A stretch of 64,000 bases of DNA from Bacillota bacterium (GCA_017433375.1 JAFRHG010000019.1:56637-120636), one strand, 5' to 3'. Counted from the stretch's first letter, positions 25,901 to 30,145 are shown. Made by a program: numbers and translations. Notes: generated from the letters alone by a model not told the origin.

Positions 25901-28656
25901 ACAAGCCCTTATGGAACCATAAGGTGCGCGTCATCAATACCCTGGTCACGGATACCGTATCCGTGCCGGTGCGCAAGGTCTGGTCCGACAAGAAGAATCA
26001 GGACGGCCTGCGCGGAGAAGTTATCGTAAGGATCAGCGGAACCAGCAAGAACGGAACGGTCAGATGGAACGGCAAGGACATTAACGGCGATGACGTGAAA
26101 GATCTGAGCCTGAACGAGGACATCAACAATTACCGGGATGTCTTTGAGAACCTGCCCAGGACCGACAGGAACGGAAGCCTCATCACCTATGCGGTGGAGG
26201 AGGTCAGCATTATCCGCTACGATCCGGATCAGGGCAAAGATGTCACGCTGACGCCTGCCGAGGCCGGGTATACGCCCCAATACAAGTCCGATGGCAAGGG
26301 CGGATTCGTCATCACCAATGTCCACGACCCGGATAAGATCACGGTCAGCGCCACCAAGCAGTGGTCCGGTGACAGCAAGGTGAAGCAGGAGACGAGAAGG
26401 AAGGTCACTCTCCATCTGATTGGCCGCTTCTTCGATCCGGTTTCCAACGAACCGATCATCGCCTATGACGGTGGAACGAAGACCATCAGCGCGAACACAT
26501 CGGCCACCGAGGGCGCAGACGCGGGAACGGCAACCTGGACGGGACTTCCCCGAAAGGTGGACAACGGCAAGACCCTCATCTGGGAGGTCTATGAAGACGC
26601 CGTGCCCGGATATGTCATGACCGGAGGCGATAAACCGACCGCGGTCAAGGATGCCGGAGGCAAGGTGACCGGCTATGTCTTCACTGTCCGCAACGAATAC
26701 ATCGACCCGGTGAGAGAAGTAAAGGCAACCAAGGTCTGGGAGGATGACACCAACCGTGACGGCCTGCGTCAGGACGTCGGCTTCCAGCTGGTCCGGAAGA
26801 TCGGGATCGACGGGGAAGAAGAGCCGGTCGGCGACCCGCAGAAGGCGACGGAAGGAGACAACCATGAGAGCGTCGAAGTGATCTGGTCCAACCTGCCCGA
26901 GACTTTGGAAGGCGAGGGCAAGGCGACCTATGAGGCAGTGGAACTGCCCGATGATCCGTCGAGCGTCGATCCGCCCATCGATCCCGCCGGAGAAGGCTGG
27001 TTCGAGCAAAGCGGCGACGGCACCGAAGAGAGCCCCTACGAGTACACGGAGACTTCAGACACCCAGGTGGATCCGGATAAGACCTACTATGAACAGAAGG
27101 CAAACACCACCCAGCGCGCCGTATTCTACGGAGTGAAGGAGTACACCTGGAACGGGTCCAAGTGGATCGAGGGAGCCCCCGAGGGATACAGCTCCGCCAT
27201 CGTCCAGACCGAGCCGGGTGTCTTCCAGGTGACCAACATCCACGAGCCGGAGAAGCTGAACATCAAGGTGCAGAAGGTCTGGTCCGACGAAGAGGACCAG
27301 GATAAGATTCGGCCGGATCACATCACCGTGCGCATCAAGGCGAAGGCCGGCGCGGGACAGGCCGAACAGGTCGCCAAGGCGAATATCGACGGCAAAGAAC
27401 GGGATGACGGGGATGAGTGGCAGTACGAATTCAGGGATCTGCACGTCTATGAAAACGGCAGGAAGATCGACTACGAAGTCACCGAGGATGAGGTGGACGG
27501 ATACTACACAGCGGTAGTGGAAGACGACTCTCCGCCGGCAGGCACGAGATCCTTCAAGATCGTCAACACCCACCCGATCCACGTAGGCTCAGCGCTGACG
27601 GTCACCAAGAAGTGGCAAGGCGATGAAGCCGACAAATCCGGTCGCGGCGATGTGACGCTGCATCTGATCCAGGTGAATCATGAGGGCGCCCGTAAGGATA
27701 TGAAGGAGGATAAGACCATCGCCTTCGATCCCGAGCATCCCGATGCGGAAATGAAGGCGGAATGGAAGGACCTGCCCATGACCTACGAAGGTCAGGCCGT
27801 ATCCTACACCGTCGAGGAAGAGCCCATCAAGGATTACACGGCAAGCATCAGTGACACCACGGAGGTCTACACCGAGATCGAGGATCCGGATGATGGACTC
27901 AATCCCGCGGAAGAGGGGTGGTACGAGAAGGTCGGCGAGGACAGGTATGAGATCACGACCGACACTCAGGTGGATCGGAACAAGACCTACTACGAGAAGG
28001 ATATGCAGATCACCGTGACCAACACCAAGGGAGAGATCCCGAATCTGGCGGATGTTATCTATGTGGATCCGAAGAATCCGAGCGGACAGAACAAGATGGT
28101 CGTCAAGTCCACACCGTATCCAACGACGGAGGCGGCGAAGGCGGCGGCAGTAGGAAGAACCAATGCTCCGGCCAACCCGTCTCACGAAGGATACAACTTC
28201 CTTGGCTGGGATCTGAACTGGGACGACAACGGCAATTACGTCATGGTTGCCCTCTACAGCGATGTGGTGAAGCCTGCCGCGCCGGTAGTCAGCTACGTTG
28301 ACGGGCAGAAAGGCAATCCGCTGCTGACGAGCAAGCAGACCAATGACCCGAACAACGTCAAGAAGCCGAAGAACCCGAAGCACAAGAACCTGCAGTTCGT
28401 CGGCTGGAAGAAGACTGTGGACGCCGGCGGCAATATCATTTATGTCGCCCAGTACAAGGCTGACTGCAGCGGCGGCTCCGGCAGCTCGGGCGGCTCCGGC
28501 AAGAGCTCCAGCGTCGTGGATCCGGACGGATCGGGCAGCAGGAGCGCCAGGACCGGCGACGATGCGGATCTGGTCCTCTGGATCATCCTGATCCTCACGT
28601 CGATCATGATTATGGCGGCACTCTACAGGATGCGCCGCAGAGATAATCATCTGTAG
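1948..28656 (+). CDS. Giant (8,902-residue) CnaB/FctA isopeptide-domain surface adhesin
   Basis: One uninterrupted 26.7-kb frame for a protein of about 1 MDa. Start ATG 1948 with a weak GAGGGT site. A long basic leader of about 45 residues precedes a hydrophobic signal segment ending near AVFA|TDA (residue 71). A unique N-terminal region (about 75-600) is followed by about 27 CnaB-like modules, each opening with a K-x-W strand (TKHWND, AEKVWDDD, VQKVWSDE) and closing with ITN or VTN, and about 16 FctA/Spy0128-like modules opening K-x-L-x-G-R (KVLDGRAF). The Lys and Asn at these two ends are the expected isopeptide pair. The C-terminus has InlB-type repeats (GYNFLGWD, LQFVGWK), a Gly/Ser linker, SARTGDD, one membrane helix and RMRRRD. 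FctA modules dominate up to about 15 kb and CnaB modules after about 18 kb. Likely a very long, protease-resistant surface fibre; ligand unknown. Confidence 0.9.
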   Translation: MAKSDRNHRQAKAILPGITIRTKATAPGAGKIPADLQVNTGSTQPKRHTLLAVLLAVILALTGMTVAVFATDATHDTAGNAVPGVSQGSDKYEFLSPASNGTIDLDLNVLGDRSVMTQAAMKPVLTEEATNMGLVVTQVAEGGQNVWYVGVDGNVAELKHDVTNYFNGDLFSYTYKNAATLPNGDKANVKIAFSDMELELWDSNHVSGGDKLLDDYKFKNNIALIASGTKLWAYATNAYTNDNLTRYGFRIKIKTQIVDDQGNPIQTVTIDGKQVPATFYYPMVDIDVIRNSNSWDYLHNSTTIRVNDAYRSTGINRSFSEMYRIETADSGLRRDANGNFVYVPGPKDVLVIKDTNATIRPDKTENYALSTKQDSNGGIRFYHGETDNQGGSYRPGRYGSNDVDPGTYRTGFVSAVDNSKGLALSCWMSGGHDQPMQSYVCAAGNSPIVWHKIKSSSTLGGTIQTTEFGNSHENLKNSGDVLQPGTYLIPEHRKKTVYTMTPEKGYELSDFTISYKDEQGTVHKTALTSDQIARLKEEGKLVLSDALYASTAVEDNNGGDHAGIPGYTYTYTYAPKDGTIYYDTETGIDTFDFYDNSYDHEIHVGWTQIPEAVNATKHWNDNNSIQTRRDVLLHIDVKSESMSGGMTVTRTMKDVLPAQLIPAGASGSDLIKSWGKVNPYTAADGTPIERVENLPTEDELGNSLLWMSRYTQNGLRYIATSTYTETAAYKNTTTGELLAYLPEYSILDGVTRVSYKWSGNTVTAYTDPEDDTTAVPGMVYEYKASGVYRHSDGNMTETLPTKTKPGTGGVPADDLKDEVTGKVHTFTTKTEHVVNVLPRYDEDGGEIQYIIRETLDDGSDVYTDDPSRGLEGYTTEVTQNAYTYTSLSIGGRALSAETQNYDVDNTLKVVNEPDNTELQVTKKWSDDGDTSVANKNHTPAQVARDLHLYRNGEDITSEVLESYDLAAGTYVSKKHDASGDNTVYVDANNEIQYTQIKAYRRIDPTPEGDLKESLPAYRSADASEVYFHDYPSGYVKEDGTKVAKLPDGAVRLVYIVNAAGDEFTYTYETRSINYDAVANPVDTDLDIYYEKGSNNEYTLTQDTTVDPSKTYYTQTITKTTHAVKYKSFTAYKKKDGTITLTPPPDSLKKGKDYLTILDNGDGTFTYKVEDIPAYINVAGVMVPASYYIGETSGVLTNYIDPSYTDGDRTANDGTVTNTEKIIVEAEKKWRDNDNKLDQRQDVALHLDATLKVKNGASTVDGTIRDILPAILIKKTDTGANLKAEWGTTQDYGKNGTKRAVTNDIIYTYNGANSTNLPKDSAGNPITYVPEIGNDGLRYVGYVSYAKVKGYRETDSTWAPVAGREPIGELPTITPQGKTITWTENGNNYSGIYYDQNSNPHYLYYTRTDIYRHANGDYVLLPPSKTGQDTQNDNAVYDIVKYAEDDSVWTGIVSDVGLLSTKTHYFIVNKLPRYDEQGNEIVYSIRETLADGGDVAANDPNKGLKGYTTQIDTWNQFETTVDGNKVVVKNGKVINALYSVGLVGLKADKVLDGRAFKGGSGEDDFAFMVTGKNNTPMPVAIDGNTKIEDVLSDSAEAAEVVRHLKGSDAEGSVRGTVDFGVIAYTRSDLKDREVTYGDTSDPEKLTIAERDSVRYWTTRAQKTDDNDQPIYLDGDGNETTDATDPATGDPNTPVMVDVKTYDLSRANQKTAFEALSDTERNSAVGTVEYNEFTYQIMENPQDSDSGDSRIIKNDKNIREITVNVLFDQLKEEMLVSAKDDEGNFITGADATVKEDSDRAAPKVILTSVFFENEYKAEGTYAPEATKVLNGRALKKDQFSFSLKAVDTQEVDANGNPVTWPDGGATKKLIDVKAADTPMPEGTDKGDTASASNDAKQLGILASLTNKTGTDRITGPVDFADITYSTDDLKKTLVYNGTPTKAQYEAGMRKSTADEKKRVAQWTWTSGGKTYVFGSIPDEAKATVTVDGIEKTVTYAEATDAQRKAAMGDTTSSKWTADGKTFIAPTSYNVTIPDDATATIGGRQVTYAQASAEEKADDTILWTKGSDKYSLSNKYLIPDSATGELYLEKRAFTYEMWENIPAGATAKIGSTEYTYEDALAELEKDEPAITAQQVEKAAWFLNGYTYDTARYTVRVKVTDNKDGTVSATGWLVTVNDQGKEVETEINDRDDILFTNAYDPQNKVQITAKKIWDDEDNTYKTRGDVTLHLDANVERNGRTVTISDVRPAQTIKKDSTGTALTVVWGEDVYRRANSDGDYYGPGSKASTQFPATPEGCTLRMESRDDGIYYIFEKEDDQGGVQIVEEWFYDVLFEETEAGEKITYSLREDVVPGYTTEIVGEDWNDDGELKTRNFNVTNRYVSGNVALRATKYLDGRAFKDGDKFTFVLSGEDGSPMPRQLDGNTGTKPDRAEADMTAGNGFTVGEVRGEVDFGTLVFNAADLEEKDVTFGQLTDEGKVAQRDSVRYWTVKKQRVNDEGAPLYIDKDGNETTAAQDPVSGEDNAKATVDTVYDMNSAEDLTAFKDLDEATRNAAEGVIYENEFTYTVTEKATGKGNADQDTAYLSNDTKTAKVTLNVLFDQTGQGRILFSSKRFNEAKASTRFGDLDKKGNFTGDDITDTTDDLDPKAFGESLFFTNVYTSRGSYTPEITKTLTGRPLEKGQFGFRWTAVDTIGETIDIAGDGQTREVITKKADTPTPGTDQTGEPNHDVDASQINDLDKAAATDLIKGTNSMKGPAAFEDITYTSDDLKKTVIYNDDPTKQQADAGIRRATDGEKKQAIEWRWKASREVGGESATVSYVYGPIPDDAKLAEALVVDGKTYGAGLAFADASDQVRKAAQSDNLNTLWIKDGEYRIAPAYSDTGAVTNESIIPAGAVGEIALASRTFTYMVTENVPQAAVSTTAITTPTGDRKISYSEAMTLLSEGKIASSDLSGKKFELLGDSYDGYSYDGTAHFVQVAVTDNGDGTISTQAYRAVKKKLEEGQDHCEYVRGTEITSADDLVFANLYKAKGEVEIRAEKVLEGRSFNGENEFTFTLSAKTAGAPMPQTATKKIKPTTGTSYQFDFGTITFTHSDLMGTGDDLNNYIADRDKDGNYKKTFLYEMKETNVTGTGVSKDNRTLLVAVTVIEDKNGNITVAGVNTVTQPAASAAALDGLEEGFYVDKAKMTGYGQTTTGGESAEKPAHSLVKGGVFTNGYQASGTVSIKATKKLDSTSTTLEESQFHFELLGKEIEEVTDPDEITDGDYDYTVGTGDDTKYYRYVWTKVLDTKGNGAPAASTLDENGFGGEGLIAFAPVNYTLSGLKADAENHLCEYNAQTKEWTYTYKIREIVPAISGRATGIEYDDHTATVLVVVSDSPSGDGTLLAKKYLGSVSEANRIPDTAAGNRMVLFSNRLKTVDIPVQKTWEGAPVDDVTLRIERTLIDPVKRDDDGDIIYEDDGVTPQMKTEAEIKAEAEALADKGADVWKTIGRRAILERSQFDKTSGGTVIYAPEPDNAQEGIKYLGYRDDFNKNLPLFVRDGDEIKRAAYRIIEDNASSEYITTYQNRVYATDGTLDDTTTASAVPMIVKNKTVVEGVGDVAGVKQLIGRDWMSNDQFEFVLTPVGRAEYVNVDEDGHIVPEGDETAVKNIIHLDDDGNVIYQKENGQVIRAIPMPSTDEGEQVISDQPSTAKATYSSTDVGVGEKLGDFNDIQFKAKDLDYDSVDKHLQGDFYYTLREKIPNNAVLVNKDTREAIKVEGSTVSYSSYLAAYQAGTKTIEDFADTYWKVIDTAGYDGIIYDGTIHTVRIKVRATRNEKLVVQTSYDQVDQAADQVGSLFTPVFSNYYALKGSIPGVFYKAIEGRDVQSEETGVWKDTDEFTFTLYSFNGTDSAMPGDSGLTPEQLAGDLTPEQLAQYNTRTATVDINSDFVEGSNKTTKIGTFGDVKFTEDNLYAIDKTGQETGTKGARYGVYYYVFTEDDLDPFKVDDLNKDVNPCYIRVIVWDKGNGVLGTKAWWYDGVQKLADNDGKEINVQTGEVPRFVNVKKTSIWVEKEWDGEAVTDSHVHLEMTTKASSGQPSTDDEDWTKVDESDYIFEMSAFASTSKAWKEYEGLDTYDKSGKKIYYRVVETDPVDKGEAQYGFTVTYINNADDSTISGTDKRRDGHDKTHALKVTNKYTAAGKDKVNAVKQLLGRDWNDNDRYDFILHPVKRATKYKNDGSIDTYGSQGTTGVKIPVPDGTPQSVTDGSTEYTGGTPAKKSTQQVADNEHLATFAGISFSQSDLVMNPGTNHLQGDFFYEMWEKVPADAVAEINGQEVTWANATDDQKAAYSFTKDGVTYDGKKKDKVHIRVTDNLTGKLSIEVAYNESTEGTTATGQGFTPVYTNIYNSKGKVQIPVTKHLNRRAWRNGDSFTFKLQPLAGAPMPEGESELSVTLAFADAQRNQSLAEDVTKLFEEIPLDRAGEFVYRIQEEHHGEIIGDLEYQEDPIYVKIHVVDDQKGKLEAKDTGEGALIVKGMRFFRDSACTDEITGVTSAIFTNNTLEDIEITKEWIGDPVEDVTITLQKQTGPDGIRYGDDVYTKVDGGYEDAGGTVYPTIQDIINAKYAGADPSVTEDDFVTTESYDNVGSIDVTLDMLDNHGKYTDATTFVDLRTHDDDGNRIVYRVKEPSGEGYTSSADKGTPVPDPVNKKSKVTVKNRNTSTMTLSGVKVWVDGEKEHDNAKDLKDKLLVYRTSENVTTPQNVAIEDPITIQWGTGEDEGKYTVHGLPRFDDEGDPYSYYIQEAVNSDDELGEIILKEGTADEETVEYGVPKYEDAQGNETDKAEDGATITNTIKQEKIDLFGQKVWDHGTPPDDNPVANRPDHAVMKVRAGTPGEDVPGKTLTIDGTADPDQTKPDREETPTADGKWNFRFGKLDKYDEKGFEIKYTITEEPIKSYKLEKSGGPGKDANHRIVLTNTYSVATLHDAFKLKKTITNEDQWMEDNHCAPDWPVGKKFIFNLFATGAVDPDGNSIEVPMPDGYVQTGRYKRAEITSRTQKDGIIGFGDITFDEEGTYYYDVREMTPAETATDRIAGMTYADTVYEIEVKVDENLERTVKVINYYDGSEVQPNQDGEYILDFNNVYDPSKVDYRMQAEKSYYDRSSLNKSDGSGVYPANPAIHTVSGKFRFTMRPVDCTSYTETEDTSVDGTKTYYRRNGTGTATDPYTYTAVTPDAGDDPSAEGWFEMRTTKAKDAPMPTAYYTDRDNAQTGRQDKDEYRVYYTKNVEGDVPFDKTGMTFTSAMVGNSYSYELAEMIPDEAVYIGNGFWYNEEDQTVYDGVVHTRTLKVVQENNAVNVHPDPHSYTADKMLKATEYVTTYKQAKEAGEYVPAPPASDQYPRHKVVVDPTDPSGVTVTSVPQFLNYRDPSTDVIAEKVWDDDDDRDGMRPEKTYFTISAKDSTGADVTEIVDTMDNPLTKTIEVSGTDKVDRDGESVMDFTAQWSNLRKYIRVDSSSVTQPPKYKEITYTVTETDANGNPVNANNPFAGHAKANGKYKLTVTRDGVETTEKNGKVTKEYEFTNKHEPERISVKGIKVWADDSNIDGKRPASLDVSLDKQVIVGTGTDKETLNKSVDNRTLRNNATYVDPANSNRWTYTWTNLYKYEDGKPLTYIFREERDDIEDMVDDGYRPSAQGKATATEIPGSGGTQYQAVITNTKARETVTVRATKFWVDDNDRDGMRENAVFRLLADGERAKDPKAQDPATDIADLTVDKSKAEENDKARTVSWSDLPAHRIDYTYDVVTDTQGKNPQAEGWYVRTGEGTGESPYVYTQATEDTVQQGTVYCTRTRESKDIEYTVVEVDGNNELDGTAGKNRTQAGYTVKIEGDAEEGFEITNTYEPLEAWIKVTKNWDDNENLDDTRKDTRVILYKTVKGITRYVEARSNQGDIKKTQGWAVTFDHLPVYENKEKIKYSVVEDAVPGYTTTYRLGASVAFVPKAENIELNGTYTEENPYPIELKNEIARATTEIPFEKRWEDENNTDGMRPETIYVDLWRAKPDVANPATPTSKNDDWQTDWIYVTKKTDTADDHWKGSFTEDGEGNPLPANEWAETYQEVTDTEGKNPHEEGWYVRTGEGTVESPYVYESATDETVQQGTTYYTQSRTRQAVRYYVVEEKITEGDYVQISETGNQVDGFVITNTRERDLVNVVYTKAWDDKSDVDKLRPTDKAYQGYFRLYQGTKADGSDAVDVTAKYAEKMTGPVQAGGQWTYTWTGLPENKTKDEFSESPDKTKLYYFVTEVTIPRGYEAYKTSAAEPSDKITETTKVPVVFEGASDTGNAYIKNRHVPDLVDVKARKIWLNEAMLNSDTTRPLMVRLTLQRRLADNDPWETVKYQDVSANLCDVSPFPGGDFASTDRAATWVYTFRNLDRTNDQNKVWQYRVIEAAGDVPKGYTAAVSKDPEDLNTIINTAQQAAVTGTKVWRGGPDQHDPSEEVHLTVHYSIEAAYAPSADRTVKSGTTYYHYDSEHAEYTAVTNPAADASPYRNGWYEFKDEETGTISEPHIDWDKNNYMVIGLPQYDKYSRYITYWVTEDTPPAGYVASYDNTGSTAITTAPGARATNSDQNGEKDKAYNGGKVINTYDGKTSIGGKKTWIGGKADYHINANETGADQLGLELYREDSEGTKEKITRIALEGVTDPVPLVVKWSKNKGDASYQFGYIDPATRTFVEASFDLADEEGNAYIYWVEETAVPEGYVRGYDNRDSTETGHKEDKTRAFNGGTIVNLYDPEPAKITPVVTKKVEDMPEDVNEQVKTFTFILAANNSTKKEETLNHLPGPARTKTTVTVGPQDENGVEFNFGELTFYTEGTYTYDLYELAEDGWTSSAPVSQIVIDVTDDNKGKYVARVRGSDEATPNKVKEPIVNTYDPEEQIFVPDLDITKKITGRHTGDPHRDQRDLNKDEFVFTLTGKKAVPNYEEVTTPGTKNPRAEGWYERSGAGTQEEPYVYTPTTDTTVDGTKTYYENTNPYEDAEGKDAAGTNDAPKDVWNEVNLSGVNFDHVGRYLFTLAETRGALPGITYDETTYTVEATVTDRNADGEFEVAWKVSAKKPKVGDEVALDTTSVEFDNIYCKRELDVKPQVQKKLIVPANSRRTLEAGEFSFRIVGVTEDGTTRSLDGANPDGNANVYRDVLWGSGGSGKLTFTIDDLKNENGTFDRERYFHFLVNEIPGTDEKIAYDGTVYSGKLRLYVDTNGELKHQWIWTNEETRQTTAEPLTFDNTYVPDSVSSSLTGTGDNDGKKTVQKELVDPNGGSPARTLQKDEFIFLLAGRGADPADTQTRNASHLKAYGLNQAPVSGKGKVEFPAFPFRETGKYVFDLREIKGADPTIQVWDETSYVAVATVTEEVNAATGKTTGKLKVSWEIKGVNDQGQPTGEAIDPVTFTNKVKPETVDIPVEKVWKGDTRLGVATSQIRPDSVDVGIYIDANGSGTYNEGEDVWIKDGKLVPAQTQGAGKVADKTLKESAASADGSKWTATFRDLPKYDSNKEAVAYSIVERNGGTATATGSGTLKNYTTEYTQPADNDGIAIVANIFKPTQLTGEKEWIDDVAQHDNPREVDLHLWYQPMDEDGDPAGSPVEFPRIDIQWGVAADGNTFQVTNVPKYDKYGHEYTYWFTEDPVRGYADPVYSVKTYPANPGAGEEPIGITNGGKITNKASDTVDVPFIKIWQADTELAMQESKIRPTELTIRLYIDRNNNERYDPFDAETMENKDAEEVYLLGTGENVREVVKGTEGAREVEVKTINSTKKWKDAFEGLPKYDADGNPITYSIAEVAYKDKDGNAKTGVPGVAEVEAGEPGLPGYYDVTYDRPSSSSPVLITDIYRMAPDTLTIEATKEWEGDEDKPEGRTNIDLVLMQTIDGATKMVRDTTGDTTVPQADRVENPQTVATGNLHAEDMTATWKVPKYYGAEEIQYAVEEQDVPEGYTVTVLYGKKDAADPDDPDKVTWTEKVPSQWPAADKPLWNHKVRVINTLVTDTVSVPVRKVWSDKKNQDGLRGEVIVRISGTSKNGTVRWNGKDINGDDVKDLSLNEDINNYRDVFENLPRTDRNGSLITYAVEEVSIIRYDPDQGKDVTLTPAEAGYTPQYKSDGKGGFVITNVHDPDKITVSATKQWSGDSKVKQETRRKVTLHLIGRFFDPVSNEPIIAYDGGTKTISANTSATEGADAGTATWTGLPRKVDNGKTLIWEVYEDAVPGYVMTGGDKPTAVKDAGGKVTGYVFTVRNEYIDPVREVKATKVWEDDTNRDGLRQDVGFQLVRKIGIDGEEEPVGDPQKATEGDNHESVEVIWSNLPETLEGEGKATYEAVELPDDPSSVDPPIDPAGEGWFEQSGDGTEESPYEYTETSDTQVDPDKTYYEQKANTTQRAVFYGVKEYTWNGSKWIEGAPEGYSSAIVQTEPGVFQVTNIHEPEKLNIKVQKVWSDEEDQDKIRPDHITVRIKAKAGAGQAEQVAKANIDGKERDDGDEWQYEFRDLHVYENGRKIDYEVTEDEVDGYYTAVVEDDSPPAGTRSFKIVNTHPIHVGSALTVTKKWQGDEADKSGRGDVTLHLIQVNHEGARKDMKEDKTIAFDPEHPDAEMKAEWKDLPMTYEGQAVSYTVEEEPIKDYTASISDTTEVYTEIEDPDDGLNPAEEGWYEKVGEDRYEITTDTQVDRNKTYYEKDMQITVTNTKGEIPNLADVIYVDPKNPSGQNKMVVKSTPYPTTEAAKAAAVGRTNAPANPSHEGYNFLGWDLNWDDNGNYVMVALYSDVVKPAAPVVSYVDGQKGNPLLTSKQTNDPNNVKKPKNPKHKNLQFVGWKKTVDAGGNIIYVAQYKADCSGGSGSSGGSGKSSSVVDPDGSGSRSARTGDDADLVLWIILILTSIMIMAALYRMRRRDNHL
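6560..11010 (+). repeat. Two diverged copies of a ~650-residue double-FctA module
   Basis: Within the giant gene, about 6560-8535 and 9085-11010 encode the same order of landmarks: KxLDGRAFK, a PMP..DGNT stretch, RDSVRYWT, DGNETT, EFTYQ or EFTYT, LNVLFDQ or VNVLFDQ, then KxLxGRxL, KADTP or AADTP, YTSDDLKKT or YSTDDLKKT, and a YAxA-type insert. The copies are separated by one CnaB module (about 8546-9068). This is an old internal duplication, well diverged at DNA level; the boundaries are approximate. Confidence 0.7.
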
Positions 28657-28682
28657 GAATAGTTATTGGACAGGGGAGGAAA

Positions 28683-30053
28683 ATGTTTAAGACAACTTAC
28701 AAAAACAACGAATACTGCTTTGAAGACGACCAGGTACTGGTAAACGGTGTCCCTCTGCGGTACAGCGAGATGAAGAACATCGTCCACGAGGGAGGAGAAA
28801 CGCCGGCCTTTGTATTCACCTACAGGGGCCGGAGACTCCGGCTGGCCTACGATCCCCGTGATCTGGACAGCATAGCCGCCTGCTTTGCGAAGCGGAGTGA
28901 GCCGGCGGAAGCTCCCGTGGAATATGAAACTTACGGGGAGACGGAGGCAGTTGAAGGGCCTGGAGTGTACGAAGAACCCGCAGTTGAGGAGCCCGCAGAG
29001 ACCGGGTATGTTGTAGCTCCTGTGGAGCTGGAAGAATACGAAGAATCTGCGGAACCGGAGTATGCTGAGGAATTCGTGGAGCCGGAAGCCTATGAGGAGG
29101 CTGAGGCATATGAAGAACCTGCAGTATACGAAGAGGCGGCGGAGACTGAGTACGTCGAGGAACCGGAGTATGTAGAAGAACCGGCGGCCTACGAAGAACC
29201 CGCAGAACCGGAGTATGAGGAGGAGCCCGCAGCTTATGAGGAGCCTGCGGAGCCTGAGTATGCGGAGGAACCCGCAGCCTACGAAGAACCTGCGGAGCAG
29301 GAGTATGTAGAAGAACCGGCGGCCTACGAAGAGCCCGCTGAGCCTGAGTTCGTTGAAGTTCCCGCGGAGCCGGAAACTCCCGTGGAACCTCAGGTTGACG
29401 CTGAACCAACGGCTGATGTGGAGCGGGAAACTCCCGTGGAACCGCAGGTTGACGCTGAACCAGCGACTGATGTGGAGCGGGAAGATTCCGCAGAGCCTGA
29501 GGCTGCTGATACCTCGGAGACTCCCGAAACTCCTGCTGAATCCGGGACAACTGAATCCGGAGATTCTGCCGATACTCTTGCAGAGAAGCCGGCGAAGGCG
29601 TCCATCGCTCAGAAGTTCCAGACTATTCCGAAGAAGTATCTGATCATCGCTGCGGCCGTCATCGTGGCTATTGTGATCGGCATCCTGATCGCCGTCAACG
29701 GCGGGTCCGGACAGTCGGTGGAAGGAATCGACGGCAAGGTAGATCTGAAGACCGTTAAGACGGAAGCCGGCGACAAATACCAGGTCGCGGTCATAGGCGG
29801 GGAAGTGGACGTCGAAAAGGCGGCCCTGGATTACTACAAAAAATGCTTCAAGGATGGAGACAAGGTCCACTGGCTGGTCAATCCCCAGCAGAAGGAAACC
29901 ATCATGATTGCCGATAGCGGCGGTACGGTTGTGATCTGCACCTTCGACTATACGAAGGGTGAGGAAGATGATCCGTCTATCCTCGGCTCCGGCCAGCTGA
30001 GAGAGACCTGGCTCCTTTATCCTGATACGGAGGAAGTTCTCAAGATCTCATAA
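28683..30053 (+). CDS. Single-pass membrane protein with acidic Glu/Pro/Tyr repeat stalk
   Basis: 456 residues, 26 bases after the giant adhesin and probably co-transcribed with it; strong site (GGGGAGGAAA) before ATG 28683. Residues 1-75 form a compact globular domain I do not recognise (MFKTTYKNNEYCFEDD). Residues about 78-300 are a low-complexity stalk of EEPAAYEEPAEPEY-type units, grading into ETPVEPQVDAEP copies. One membrane helix (about 319-339, KKYLIIAAAVIVAIVIGIL) is followed by a second soluble domain of about 110 residues. There is no signal peptide, so the stalk is probably cytoplasmic and the last domain outside. The context suggests an accessory factor for adhesin display, but function is unknown. 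Confidence 0.75.
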   Translation: MFKTTYKNNEYCFEDDQVLVNGVPLRYSEMKNIVHEGGETPAFVFTYRGRRLRLAYDPRDLDSIAACFAKRSEPAEAPVEYETYGETEAVEGPGVYEEPAVEEPAETGYVVAPVELEEYEESAEPEYAEEFVEPEAYEEAEAYEEPAVYEEAAETEYVEEPEYVEEPAAYEEPAEPEYEEEPAAYEEPAEPEYAEEPAAYEEPAEQEYVEEPAAYEEPAEPEFVEVPAEPETPVEPQVDAEPTADVERETPVEPQVDAEPATDVEREDSAEPEAADTSETPETPAESGTTESGDSADTLAEKPAKASIAQKFQTIPKKYLIIAAAVIVAIVIGILIAVNGGSGQSVEGIDGKVDLKTVKTEAGDKYQVAVIGGEVDVEKAALDYYKKCFKDGDKVHWLVNPQQKETIMIADSGGTVVICTFDYTKGEEDDPSILGSGQLRETWLLYPDTEEVLKIS

Positions 30054-30111
30054 TTCCGGAAGGAAGTACATAGTGCGACAGACTGCGCAGCACAGCAATA
30101 TCGCACATTCA

Positions 30112-30145
30112 AAAAATACCATTATTTCCATATAATGGTATTTTT
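30112..30145 (+). terminator. AT-rich hairpin with T-run ending the adhesin operon; also contains TATAAT
   Basis: 13-bp perfect arms (aaaaataccatta at 30112-30124 and its complement at 30133-30145) around an 8-nt loop, ending in a T-run, 60 bases after the membrane-protein stop. It could act as a terminator, but it also resembles the palindromes at 1707 and 33995 by enclosing a TATAAT (30131-30136). Confidence 0.5.

Noticed and set aside
28930-29560. CRISPR-like or VNTR array at the repeats of the stalk gene.
   Set aside because: The repeats are in-frame coding units of uneven length without conserved spacers; they encode a Glu/Pro/Tyr stalk.
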